From the NCBI GenBank assembly GCA_963678485.1, contig OY782882.1, forward strand, positions 4,340,001 to 4,404,000: DNA of 64,000 bases. The letters run 5' to 3'. The notes under the pieces were generated by a model that ran no database searches, had not been told where the DNA came from, and saw nothing but the letters and a program-made list of their open reading frames with translations. Both the position numbers and the translations under genes were made by a program. Below, one piece after another: positions 8,215 to 17,605 of this stretch. Every line of letters begins with the position of its first letter. The stretch's first letter is position 1. The stretch is from CALGYY01 sp963678485 (GTDB taxonomy: Bacteria; Bacteroidota; Bacteroidia; Bacteroidales; CAIWKO01).

Positions 8215-8814
8215 ATGAGAAAATTCTTTGCACTTATGATGTTTACTATGATTGTAGTTTTTTCTGCCTGTGGACCCACAGCTGAAGAGCAAAAAGAGAA
8301 AGCACGCCAGGATTCTATTCGCCAGGCAGATTCTATTGCTAAGCTCGTTGTTGAGGCTGAGAGCTATGATGTATATCTTGCAGGAACCAAAGACACTGCG
8401 GCATTTAAGGCCAAATATGCAGGTAAGCATGTTATACTGAAAAATCTTGTTGTTAACGGTATCTGGAGCGACAAAGTAGTGCAGTGTCTTGCGTATTCGC
8501 CGAGCGAAAATATGCTTTCAAATCCTTCCCGTGAAGGCGATGTTGCGAAAAAAATCTCGAAATGGCAGGATTTAGTTCAGGGTACAGAATGTAAATACAA
8601 CACTGATCTTGTTTCTTTTTCATGGTATTTCAAACTTTCTTTTGCTGCTCCCATTGATGCTTCCAAGCTTAAAGAGCGTGATTTAAAAGAAGAGAAGATG
8701 ACGAAAATCTGTAATTATCCAACAGTATTGACCATCGAAGGTGATTCGCTCAGTATAGAATCCAATAATTTTATTCTTAAGAATTGCGTGATTAAGGAAA
8801 ATGTCACAAAATAG
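8215..8814 (+). CDS. Lipoprotein, possible tRNA_anti-like OB-fold
   Basis: The 199-residue product starts with a lipoprotein signal peptide (MRKFFALMMFTMIVVFSACG) whose lipobox ends at Cys19. After an acidic/charged linker rich in Gln, Asp and Lys comes KYAGKHVILKNLVVNGIW, a pattern seen in small OB-fold lipoproteins of Bacteroidota (tRNA_anti-like), although the match is weak. The C-terminal end LTIEGDSLSIESNNFILKNCVI looks like the closing strands of the same fold. The ATG at 8215 is chosen over the GTG immediately before it. A near-consensus promoter (TTTG at 8156, then TATATTTA at 8176-8183) and the terminator at 8851-8889 suggest a single-gene transcript. Function is unknown. Confidence 0.75.
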   Translation: MRKFFALMMFTMIVVFSACGPTAEEQKEKARQDSIRQADSIAKLVVEAESYDVYLAGTKDTAAFKAKYAGKHVILKNLVVNGIWSDKVVQCLAYSPSENMLSNPSREGDVAKKISKWQDLVQGTECKYNTDLVSFSWYFKLSFAAPIDASKLKERDLKEEKMTKICNYPTVLTIEGDSLSIESNNFILKNCVIKENVTK

Positions 8815-8850
8815 TTTGTTGGTATTGTATTCACAGACTTATTGAAAAAA

Positions 8851-8889
8851 GTAACGCAGGAAGCTGTACCTCCTGCGTTACTTTTTTTT
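8851..8889 (+). terminator. Rho-independent terminator after the lipoprotein gene
   Basis: A perfect 11-bp stem (GTAACGCAGGA at 8851-8861 and its complement at 8871-8881) with a 9-base loop is followed by a run of T at 8882-8889. It ends the transcript of the lipoprotein gene at 8215-8814. Confidence 0.92.
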
Positions 8890-9043
8890 GAACTATGAAT
8901 AAGATGATAGTGGATCAAGCCGGATTATTGAGGAGCAACAAATAGTTATTGGTGTTTTTTTAGCATAACAGAAAAAAAACCAATACTGAATTGTCACAAT
9001 TAATAAGAGCACAACTTAATTTGTGGTTTATATTCTTTAAATT

Positions 9044-9069
9044 CCACCTTTTGCATGAACAAAAGGTGG
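9044..9069. repeat. Perfect 10-bp hairpin at the edge of a GC-rich core
   Basis: CCACCTTTTG (9044-9053) and CAAAAGGTGG (9060-9069) form a perfect stem around the 6-base loop CATGAA. It directly precedes a segment of about 260 bases that is clearly richer in G and C than the flanks and contains the CCCCCCGCTCTCG and CCCGCCCACGCCCGC stretches. Confidence 0.8.
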
Positions 9070-9681
9070 AGCCAAAATTCTAGTCAAAGCCAAATGCTAT
9101 CCCCCCGCTCTCGCCAATGGCCGCAAATCACGCAAGGTAGTGCCGAAAACGCCAATTAACGGCAATTCTTGAATGTGATAATAAACTTCATTTCGCTAAT
9201 TGAATTTTCTTTTTGTCGTTTTCGACAGAGCCGACAGCGAAAAAGCCGCTGTCTGGCCCCTTGCGGATTTGCGTGCCGTTGGCGATTCACAGCCCGCCCA
9301 CGCCCGCTTGCTTTGACAGGCCCGCGCACACGCTTTGAATATTAGCATTGCATAATTTCAATACTGTAAAAGAACCCCAAAGTACGAATGGTATTGGTCT
9401 GATAAACTATTAAAACACGGATGCTCAAAATGATTGATACGTTTAATTAATATTGATGGCTAATGTTACAAACAATAGCTGCAAAAGGATCTCATTCGCG
9501 TTTATTCGTGGTATTCGTAGTTGAAGAAAGGTTTTAAAATCTATTGTTCTCTATGAATAGTATTCCAACTCCTCAACTTTTCCGCTTGATCCATGATAGT
9601 TCACTTGATCAGAAGTTTTTTTGGATCAAGACGAAAAGTTGGGGCGCACGGGCTTTTCCTTTGGTTTATCTCGTACTTCTA

Positions 9682-9885
9682 ATTTCGTTTCTCGGATCTC
9701 TGATTTCAAAATACTGAAGCAAAATCATGGATTCCATATATCTCGATTATAGAATGTTCATTAATTGCATCATTCGTAAATCGGAAATCCCCGCCTGACC
9801 GATGTCAGTCGGGCAGGTACGCCTGAAAGAAGTAAGAGAAAAGGGTGAAAAGAGAAAAACAGATCAGAGATCCGAGAAACGAAAT
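9682..9885. repeat. Exact 23-bp inverted repeat with a central palindrome
   Basis: The segment 9682-9704 (containing TTTCGTTTCTCGGATCTCTG) is the exact reverse complement of 9863-9885. Between the arms lies a second palindrome at 9794-9817, with arms CCTGACCGA and TCGGGCAGG pairing at 8 of 9 positions around a TGTCAG loop. The arrangement could fold as a long cruciform or a transcribed hairpin. Confidence 0.85.
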
Positions 9886-10155
9886 GCGAAATCAGAGAGA
9901 CAAACAATAAGAAGTCCTGAAAATATTACCTTCAAACCTTTCCTCAACAATCCGGCTTGATCCGTTTTTTTCAAACGAAGAGTACAGCACTTATCGTTCA
10001 GATTGATTGACCAACTCTCGAAAAAAAATGATAATATTGTATAATTAAATTGAAATTGCATTGCGCTGCATTTTATTTCAATGATTGTATTTTCAATTTA
10101 GCATACTGCACTACTTTTTTAATGATTACTAATTGTTGCATGGTGCTTCTTGTTC

Positions 10156-11187
10156 ATGATAAATACTAAGACAGTGAAACGGTCAAAACCAGCGAATACA
10201 AAAGACTCAGAAAACAAAGGAGGCAAAACTGACGGCAAAATCAGGGCAGGGAGAAATCGCACCCTCGTGTTGACTGAGGCTGAGCAGTCGTTGTACGCCG
10301 CCAAATTGTTGCATCCTGTAAAGGATGCTACAATGAAACTGAAAACTATAATTGACCGTACATTGCAAGGCGATTTATTGGAAATCATCGACAATATACC
10401 CAAAGGCATTGCTGACCTTATAATCATCGATCCTCCTTACAATCTCAGTAAGGATTTTAATGGGTATAAATTCAAATCAAGTAGCGAAGATGAATATCTT
10501 GCATATCTGCGATCATGGTTTCCTAAGGTTGTTTCTTTATTGAAACCTACTGGATCTCTTTATTTGTGCGGTGACTGGAAATGCACTTCAGCGTTACAAA
10601 AAGTAATGAATGAGCATTTATCTGTATTAAATCGTATAAGCTGGCAGCGCGAGAAGGGTAGAGGCGCTCTTCGCAATTGGAAGAATGGTATGGAAGACAT
10701 TTGGTTTGGCGTAAACAATCCAAAGGATTATTACTTTGATGTAGAGGCTGTAAAAATGAAACGCAAAGTTATTGCCCCATACCGTATTGATGGACAGCCG
10801 AAGGATTGGCAAGAAACGGAAGAAGGAAAATTTCGCATGACGCATCCTTCGAATTTTTGGGACGACATTAGTATCCCGTATTGGTCGATGCCTGAAAATA
10901 CGGAGCATCCAACACAAAAGCCAGAGAAACTTATTGCCAAATTGATTTTAGCAAGTTGTCCGAAAAATGGTTTGGTGTTCGATCCTTTTCTGGGTTCAGG
11001 GACCAGCTCGGTTGTTGCAAAAAAACTTGGTCGCCATTATCTGGGCGTAGAAATAAACCGGGAATATGCACTCTGGGCTGAAAAACGACTCGATATGGTT
11101 AGCGCATCAAAGGATATTCAAGGTTATGCCGATGGTGTATTTTGGGAACGAAATTCCAGTGCTGCCATGAAGAAATCAAGAGGTTAG
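10156..11187 (+). CDS. Orphan DNA adenine-N6 methyltransferase, beta class
   Basis: The 343-residue protein has the catalytic motif IV DPPY at residues 92-95 (IIIDPPYNLS) and, downstream of it, the SAM-binding motif I with DPFLGSGTSS (residues 276-285) followed by GRHYLGVEIN. The order IV before I defines the beta class of amino-methyltransferases, and DPPY favours N6-adenine over N4-cytosine. Between them lies the target-recognition region (about 110-260), ending in EHPTQKPEKL, a standard motif of the class. The N-terminal 45 residues are basic and low in complexity. The ATG at 10156 is preferred to the TTG six bases earlier. No restriction endonuclease gene is adjacent: upstream is noncoding repeat DNA and downstream an alpha-2-macroglobulin gene. 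It may therefore be a solitary regulator or a remnant of a restriction system. Confidence 0.9.
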   Translation: MINTKTVKRSKPANTKDSENKGGKTDGKIRAGRNRTLVLTEAEQSLYAAKLLHPVKDATMKLKTIIDRTLQGDLLEIIDNIPKGIADLIIIDPPYNLSKDFNGYKFKSSSEDEYLAYLRSWFPKVVSLLKPTGSLYLCGDWKCTSALQKVMNEHLSVLNRISWQREKGRGALRNWKNGMEDIWFGVNNPKDYYFDVEAVKMKRKVIAPYRIDGQPKDWQETEEGKFRMTHPSNFWDDISIPYWSMPENTEHPTQKPEKLIAKLILASCPKNGLVFDPFLGSGTSSVVAKKLGRHYLGVEINREYALWAEKRLDMVSASKDIQGYADGVFWERNSSAAMKKSRG

Positions 11188-11350
11188 GCGCTAAATGGAA
11201 ACCGGGAAAATTTACTTATTTGATTTTCTACATTTCATTCACTTCTGCAAAGATTTTTTTATCTTGCATAAGAATATTTTTTATTGAATTATGGAATAGT
11301 GGCTTTCCCTTCTCTGTGTGCCCGTTTTTAATTCCAAAAATCTATCAATC

Positions 11351-14300
11351 ATGAAAAAGCTAAAGATCTTTGTACTGCTGCTGTTTGCTACGGTTGCGGT
11401 TGCTTCTTTTACGGGCGTACTTCCCGTGTTCACTACACCAGAAAAGAAACTGGCGATTAATCCGGCTTCCGGATATCCGGAGTTGTGGAAAAAAGCCGAC
11501 TCTCTGGCCAATCTTGGACTTACTCGCTCTGTATTGGATGTTGTGAAGATAATCTACGATAAGTCGAAAAAAGAGAACAATGCTCCTCATTTGGTAAAGT
11601 CGGTGATTTACCGATTGAAATTTGAATCATATATTAATGAGGATGATTATGTGAAAGCGATTGCAGATCTTACAGAGGAGGCAAGAACAACCCGACATCC
11701 CATTAAACCTGTAATACATTCAGTATTGGCCGAAGTATACTGGCGCTTTTACCAACAGAATAGATATCGGTTTGACAACAGAACAGAAACCGTGAATTTC
11801 GTACAAAACGATGTTAGAACCTGGGATTTAAGAAAAATTGTTGATAAAGTTATTGAGAATTACCGTATTTCTCTTGAAAATGCTGACAGTTCAAAACAAA
11901 TCTCATTGAATCTATATGATGAAGTACTGGTAACTCAATCAGAATCTAAGAAATTTCGTCCAACGCTCTATGATTTTCTTGCTCATCGTGCGGTGGACTT
12001 TTTTATGAATGAGGAGCCCGGCCTTACGCGACCTGCAGAGCGCTTTGATATGAATAAGGAATTGTATTATGAGGATCTTGAGAAATTTTCGGAAGAGAAG
12101 ATTATCACTAACGATACCTACGCATTAAAGTATTATGCTGTACTTATATTGCAGGATCTGCTTAAGTTTCACATGAAGGATTCTAATCCGGAAGCATTGA
12201 TAGATGTAGAATTGAAACGTTTAAAATTCGTTCGCGCTAACACCGTTGTTGATAATGCAGATAGTTTGTATCTGACTGTGCTGCGAAATCTCGAAAAGCG
12301 TTATTCAAGCAATCCAGCTTCAACGGAAGTTACTTACGAAATTGCCAATTACTGGTATACCGTTGGATTTCGCTATGCGCCTCTTGTGTCCGATGATTAT
12401 AAGTGGGTGATGGTAAAAGCCTTTAATATCGCACAACAAGGCAAAGATCGATTCCCTAATTCGACCGGTGCTTACAACTGTACTTATCTGCAAAGCAGAA
12501 TCAAAGAAAAAAGTATGGTGTTTACTTCAGAAGAAATTGTCAACCCTAATAAGCCCTCTCGAGTGTTGTTTAATTATAAAAATATGAGTGAGGTGTATTT
12601 CAGGATTTGTAAAGTCGATCCACAATGGAATAAGCGTATTCAGCGTAAATACTACAGCGGGGATTTGATTCGTCAGTATACAAAATTATCTCCGGTAAAA
12701 AGCTTCACCATTCAATTGCCAAACGATGGAGATTACCAATCACACGCTGTTGAAATACCGATGCCTGAATTACCTGAGGGATATTATATCATTTTATCAG
12801 GCAGCAGCAAGGACTTCAGTGTTGATGATCAGGCTGTGGCCTATGCAGAGCTTTGGTCGAGTAACCTCAGTTATTTGAAAAGGATAGATCCGGATAATAA
12901 TACGTGGTTCTCTGTGATTAATAGAAACGATGGTACGCCGGTAAAGGGTGCTAATATTCAGTTGTATCGCGAAAAATACAATTACACCACCCGCGATTAC
13001 GAATATGTAAAAACATCAAATTATACTACCAATGAGGACGGGCAAATTTGCATTCCTCCACGCAAGGACTATGATTACGGCTATTTCTATGCTGATATTA
13101 CCTATGGCAAGGATCAGTTATACTCAGATGCGTTTTATCAATCGTATGCTTATGAGAAGAATAATGAACCGGTAATACGTACGGTGTTCTTTTCCGACAG
13201 AGCTATTTACCGGCCGGGACAGACAATCTATTTCAAAGGCATAATGCTGGAAACGACTGGTGACAACACCGTGATAAAACCGGGTTATTCCACAACTGTG
13301 AGGCTGTACGACGTAAATAGTCAAAAAATCAGCGAGCAAACGGTGACATCCAATGAATATGGTACATTCAGCGGTACATTCACCGCGCCAAGCGGAGTTC
13401 TGACAGGCCAAATGTATATCAGCAATGATTATGGGTATTTATATTTTTCTGTAGAAGAATATAAACGTCCCAAATTTGAAGTAACCTTTGAGCCGGTGAA
13501 AGGCAGTTATAAGTTAGGTGAAATGGTAACGGTGAATGGAAATGCCAAAGCTTTTGCAGGTTCTAATATTGACCGCGGCAAAGTAAAATACCGTGTGGTG
13601 CGCACTGCATCCTTCCCTTATTGGTGGTATTATTGGTGGGGATATTATCCACAATCACCACAGATAGAAGTTCAGAATGGAGAATTAGAAACCGATGCTG
13701 ATGGCCGTTTTGTTATTACTTTCAAAGCAATTCCTGATTACAGTGTCAATAAAAATTCCTGTCCCATTTTTAATTATGCAGTATATGCAGATGTTACTGA
13801 TTTGAATGGTGAAACACGTTCTTCGCAAACAACGGTTAGAGCATCAAATACTGCCTTAGAAGTGGCTGTTGATATTCCAGCCGAAGTTGATGCCTCAAAT
13901 CCCGCAGAATTTGATATAAAAACAACCAACCTAAATGGGGAGCGTCAGCATGCAAAGGGAACCATTGAGATATTCAGGATTACAGAGCCAACGCGATTAA
14001 TGAGAAGTCGTTCCTGGTCGCGCCCTGACAAATACTTACTCACGAAGGAAGAATTTATTTCCAAATTCCCGTATGATGCATATGGAGATGAGAATGAAGT
14101 TTCTAAATATCCCAAAGGATCGAAGGTTTATGATCTTGTTTTCAATACCGCTCAGGATTCAGTATTGAAATTGAATGATATTGGAACATGGGAGCCAGGA
14201 AGATATTTACTGGAAATAAAATCTCATGATATATTTGGTACTGAGGTGTCATCCTTTCACAACTTTGTGGTGTATTCCAAGAATACAGACAAAGTCTGTG

Positions 14301-17300
14301 TGAATTCGTATGATTGGTTTACAGCAATAAAAGATAAGGGTGAGCCCGGGGAAACTGCATCATTCCTGATAGCCAGCAAGGATACTGTGAATGTCTATTA
14401 TGAAATTGAGCATAAGGGAAAGATCATTCAGAAGCAATGGATGAAATTGTGTAATAAACAAAATCGTATTGATATTCCGATCAAAGAAGAATATCGTGGA
14501 AATTTCTGTGTGCATTTTACTTTTGTTCGTCACGGTCGCTTATACAAGCATGATTGCGTTGTAAGCGTCCCATATACAAATAAGGAACTGGATATTGCTT
14601 TTGAAACGTTCAGGAATAAACTATTGCCGGGACAGCAGGAAGAGTGGAAGATGATTATTAAAGGCAAGGATGGGCAAAAAGTCGCTGCTGAAATGCTAGC
14701 AGGTATGTACGATGCTTCCCTTGATGCATTCCGTGCAAACAGTTGGTTATTGAACATCTACAATTCCTACTATGCACAATTATCATGGGAATCCACCCAG
14801 TGTTTTAATAGTAGTACCTCTCAGATCTATCATTATTCTTGGAATCCGTACGTTTATTTTTATACGCATTATTATGATGCATTGAATTGGTTTGGCTTCA
14901 GTTATTACTACGGGTATTATGGATATTATGATTATGATTACCGCGATGGAAATTATGACGAAGGAATTGTTCTTGCCGATGCTATGGCGGTTAAAACAAC
15001 CACTGTAACTGGCGCAAAGCGTGCAGAAAAAAATAATGCACCCATGGGAGGAGCCGGTTTGACTACCAAAGGTGATGTTGGGGGTGAAGAATTTGAACCG
15101 TCGGTGAGTGAAGTTGATCAAAGTAAGGACGTTTCAGAAAGAAATATCAATCATATTGCCGGACAGAATGGACAAGGGGCTGGAATTAAAACCCGCACAA
15201 ATTTTAATGAAACAGCTTTCTTCTATCCTCATTTGCTTACGAACGAAAAGGGGGAGATTGTGATCAGCTTTACCATGCCGGAAGCCTTGACACGCTGGAA
15301 GTTCATGGGCCTTGCAACGACAAAGGATTTGAGTGTTGGATATATAGAACGGGAGATTGTCACTCAAAAGGATTTAATGATTATGACTAATCCTCCTCGC
15401 TTCTTCCGCGAAGGTGACGAGATTACATTTTCAGCAAAGATTACAAATCTCTCTCAGGATAGTTTGTGCGGTCAGGCAGAATTGTATCTGTTTGATGCGC
15501 TTACCAATCAGCCGATAGATGCAAAGATGCATAATATTGCAATTTCGAAATTATTTGATGCGCCTAAAGGACAGAGTACAGAGGTAAGCTGGGATATTTA
15601 TGTGCCGGATGGAATTCAGGCGATTACATATAAAATTTATGCAAAGGCTGATAATTTTACCGATGGTGAGGAGATGGTTATTCCAGTACTAACGAATCGT
15701 ATGTTAGTAACTGAGACTATGCCTTTACCAATCCGTGGAAAGACAGAGAAGGAATACAATTTTGCAAAGCTTATTAATTCGGGTAATTCAACAACGCTGC
15801 GAAATCAAAAGCTCACGCTGGAATTTACCTCCAATCCTGCATGGTATGCAATACAGGCATTGCCTTATTTGATGGAGTATCCGTATGAATGTGCCGAGCA
15901 GACCTTCAGCCGCTTTTACGCTAACAGTATTGCCACTCATATTGCCAATTCACATCCTCGGATTAAAGCGGTGTTTGATTCATGGAAGAACGAAACTCCG
16001 GATGCATTACTGAGTAATCTTGAGAAGAATCAGGAATTGAAGAGTGCCATGCTGCAGGAGACGCCATGGGTGCTTGATGCGAAGAGTGAGTCGCAGCGTA
16101 AGAGGAATGTAGGTTTACTCTTTGATATTCTACGCATGTCGAACGAACTGGAAAGGACTCTTGCTAAGCTTGAGCGTATGCAGTGTCCAAACGGTGGCTG
16201 GCCTTGGTTTGACGGAATGCCTGATGACAGGTATATTACACAGCACATCATTACAGGAATGGGCCATTTGGATAAACTGGGCGTTAAGGATGTAAGGGAA
16301 GATCGCAAGGCATGGAGCTGCATCCGCAAAGGAACCGAATATCTTGATAATCGAATCCGGGAGGATTATGAATATTTGCTGAAGTGGTATCCGGGTTTGA
16401 TGCATGAAAACCATCTTAGTGGATTGCAGATTCAATATTTATATGCTAGAAGCTATTATATGAAGCGCATTCCTTTGGCAGCGCGGAATCAAAAAGCGTT
16501 CGACTATTACAAAGGACAGGCACAGAAGTATTGGCTGCAGAACAACCGTTATTTGCAAGGTATGATTGCGCTGGCATTGAATCGTCTTGAAGATCCGGCT
16601 ACAGCAGCAAACATCCTGAAATCGCTTAAGGAGAATGCTATTTTTAATGATGAGATGGGGATGTATTGGAAAGATAATGACCAAGGTTATTACTGGTATC
16701 AGGCGCCTATCGAAACGCAGGCCATGATGATTGAAGCTTTTGATGAAGTGGGGAATGATCAGGTTACTGTGGAAGAATTAAAAGTATGGTTGCTGAAACA
16801 GAAACAAACTCAGGATTGGAAAACCACCAAAGCTACAGTAGAGGCTTGTTATGCACTGTTGCTGCGCGGAACCGATTGGCTCGCCAACGAACCCGATGTA
16901 ACGATTTTTGTTGGAGGAAAGGAAGTGGATCCCAAGAAACTTCCAGACGTGAAAGTTGAAGCGGGCACAGGGTATTTCAAGACATCGTGGTCGGCAAGTG
17001 AGATTACTCCGCAAATGGGAAATGTAAAAGTTCTTAAACGTGATGATGGCGTTGCCTGGGGTGCATTGTACTGGCAGTATTTCGAGCAACTTGATAAAAT
17101 TACTTGTGCTGAAACCCCTTTGAAGCTTGAGAAAAAGTTGTTCGTTGAACGCAATACACCAACCGGACCGGTCATTGAACCAATTACTTCACAGACCATA
17201 TTAAAAGTGGGTGATAAAATTAAAGTTCGTATCGAACTGCGTGTAGATCGTGATATGGAATATGTTCATATGAAAGATATGCGTGCTTCAGGATTTGAAC

Positions 17301-17536
17301 CCATTAATGTGATTTCGCGCTACAAATATCAGGATGGTCTTGGATATTACGAGGCCACCGGCGATGCGGCAACGAATTTCTTTATCAGTTATCTCGCTAA
17401 GGGAACTTACGTATTTGAATATCCGCTCAGAGTTTCACACAAAGGAAACTTCAGTAATGGAATAACAAGTATTCAATGTATGTACGCTCCTGAGTTTGCG
17501 TCACACTCCGAAGGAATAAGAGTTACTGTGCAGTAG
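11351..17536 (+). CDS. Alpha-2-macroglobulin family protein with thioester motif
   Basis: This 2061-residue secreted protein begins with a signal peptide (MKKLKIFVLLLFATVAVASF) and no lipobox. The N-terminal ~500 residues are helical and TPR-like. The MG2-type block RTVFFSDRAIYRPGQTIYFKG lies at about residue 615. A low-complexity stretch rich in Tyr and Gly (about 1180-1210), followed by a flexible Ala/Thr/Gly segment, sits where the protease bait region is expected. The A2M core FTMPEALTRWKFMGLAT is at about 1310-1330, and the thioester motif is Cys1514-Ala-Glu-Gln1517 in YPYECAEQTFSRF. In bacterial relatives the Cys-Gln thioester traps proteases that cut the bait. The usual partner, penicillin-binding protein 1C, is absent from the neighbourhood. 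ATG 11351 gives a clean signal peptide, unlike a start at 11318. Confidence 0.92.
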   Translation: MKKLKIFVLLLFATVAVASFTGVLPVFTTPEKKLAINPASGYPELWKKADSLANLGLTRSVLDVVKIIYDKSKKENNAPHLVKSVIYRLKFESYINEDDYVKAIADLTEEARTTRHPIKPVIHSVLAEVYWRFYQQNRYRFDNRTETVNFVQNDVRTWDLRKIVDKVIENYRISLENADSSKQISLNLYDEVLVTQSESKKFRPTLYDFLAHRAVDFFMNEEPGLTRPAERFDMNKELYYEDLEKFSEEKIITNDTYALKYYAVLILQDLLKFHMKDSNPEALIDVELKRLKFVRANTVVDNADSLYLTVLRNLEKRYSSNPASTEVTYEIANYWYTVGFRYAPLVSDDYKWVMVKAFNIAQQGKDRFPNSTGAYNCTYLQSRIKEKSMVFTSEEIVNPNKPSRVLFNYKNMSEVYFRICKVDPQWNKRIQRKYYSGDLIRQYTKLSPVKSFTIQLPNDGDYQSHAVEIPMPELPEGYYIILSGSSKDFSVDDQAVAYAELWSSNLSYLKRIDPDNNTWFSVINRNDGTPVKGANIQLYREKYNYTTRDYEYVKTSNYTTNEDGQICIPPRKDYDYGYFYADITYGKDQLYSDAFYQSYAYEKNNEPVIRTVFFSDRAIYRPGQTIYFKGIMLETTGDNTVIKPGYSTTVRLYDVNSQKISEQTVTSNEYGTFSGTFTAPSGVLTGQMYISNDYGYLYFSVEEYKRPKFEVTFEPVKGSYKLGEMVTVNGNAKAFAGSNIDRGKVKYRVVRTASFPYWWYYWWGYYPQSPQIEVQNGELETDADGRFVITFKAIPDYSVNKNSCPIFNYAVYADVTDLNGETRSSQTTVRASNTALEVAVDIPAEVDASNPAEFDIKTTNLNGERQHAKGTIEIFRITEPTRLMRSRSWSRPDKYLLTKEEFISKFPYDAYGDENEVSKYPKGSKVYDLVFNTAQDSVLKLNDIGTWEPGRYLLEIKSHDIFGTEVSSFHNFVVYSKNTDKVCVNSYDWFTAIKDKGEPGETASFLIASKDTVNVYYEIEHKGKIIQKQWMKLCNKQNRIDIPIKEEYRGNFCVHFTFVRHGRLYKHDCVVSVPYTNKELDIAFETFRNKLLPGQQEEWKMIIKGKDGQKVAAEMLAGMYDASLDAFRANSWLLNIYNSYYAQLSWESTQCFNSSTSQIYHYSWNPYVYFYTHYYDALNWFGFSYYYGYYGYYDYDYRDGNYDEGIVLADAMAVKTTTVTGAKRAEKNNAPMGGAGLTTKGDVGGEEFEPSVSEVDQSKDVSERNINHIAGQNGQGAGIKTRTNFNETAFFYPHLLTNEKGEIVISFTMPEALTRWKFMGLATTKDLSVGYIEREIVTQKDLMIMTNPPRFFREGDEITFSAKITNLSQDSLCGQAELYLFDALTNQPIDAKMHNIAISKLFDAPKGQSTEVSWDIYVPDGIQAITYKIYAKADNFTDGEEMVIPVLTNRMLVTETMPLPIRGKTEKEYNFAKLINSGNSTTLRNQKLTLEFTSNPAWYAIQALPYLMEYPYECAEQTFSRFYANSIATHIANSHPRIKAVFDSWKNETPDALLSNLEKNQELKSAMLQETPWVLDAKSESQRKRNVGLLFDILRMSNELERTLAKLERMQCPNGGWPWFDGMPDDRYITQHIITGMGHLDKLGVKDVREDRKAWSCIRKGTEYLDNRIREDYEYLLKWYPGLMHENHLSGLQIQYLYARSYYMKRIPLAARNQKAFDYYKGQAQKYWLQNNRYLQGMIALALNRLEDPATAANILKSLKENAIFNDEMGMYWKDNDQGYYWYQAPIETQAMMIEAFDEVGNDQVTVEELKVWLLKQKQTQDWKTTKATVEACYALLLRGTDWLANEPDVTIFVGGKEVDPKKLPDVKVEAGTGYFKTSWSASEITPQMGNVKVLKRDDGVAWGALYWQYFEQLDKITCAETPLKLEKKLFVERNTPTGPVIEPITSQTILKVGDKIKVRIELRVDRDMEYVHMKDMRASGFEPINVISRYKYQDGLGYYEATGDAATNFFISYLAKGTYVFEYPLRVSHKGNFSNGITSIQCMYAPEFASHSEGIRVTVQ

Positions 17537-17605
17537 TTAACTGGTGTCGAGAATTGGAATTTGAAAATATTTTGTAAATTTACAGTTCCAACAAAGAACA
17601 TTCAT

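Larger units (their letters stand above)
8912..9963. repeat. Outer inverted repeat pair bounding a 1.05-kb noncoding block
   Basis: The left arm (8912-8934, beginning GGATCAAGCCGGATT) and right arm (9941-9963, ending AATCCGGCTTGATCC) are reverse complements at 22 of 23 positions; the single difference is at the seventh base from the inner end. Related copies lie inside: 9570-9592 in the orientation of the right arm (19 of 23 matches) and about 9621-9642 in that of the left arm. I see no target-site duplication just outside the arms. Confidence 0.75.
8890..10155. other. Gene-free region of about 1.27 kb rich in inverted repeats
   Basis: No convincing gene is present on either strand; the longest open frames are short, overlap structural repeats and lack family motifs. 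The block contains an outer inverted repeat (8912-8934 against 9941-9963), two internal copies of the same CTTGATCC-ended motif, a GC-rich core at about 9070-9330 opened by a hairpin, an exact 23-bp inverted repeat (9682-9704 against 9863-9885), and a palindrome between its arms. This organisation suggests a noncoding repetitive or decayed mobile element rather than ordinary intergenic DNA. Only the last ~100 bases before 10156 can serve as the methyltransferase gene's upstream region. Confidence 0.7.

Noticed and set aside
8912..9963. Block considered as an insertion sequence
   Set aside because: There is no transposase frame and no target-site duplication flanking the inverted repeats, so only a non-autonomous or decayed element remains possible.
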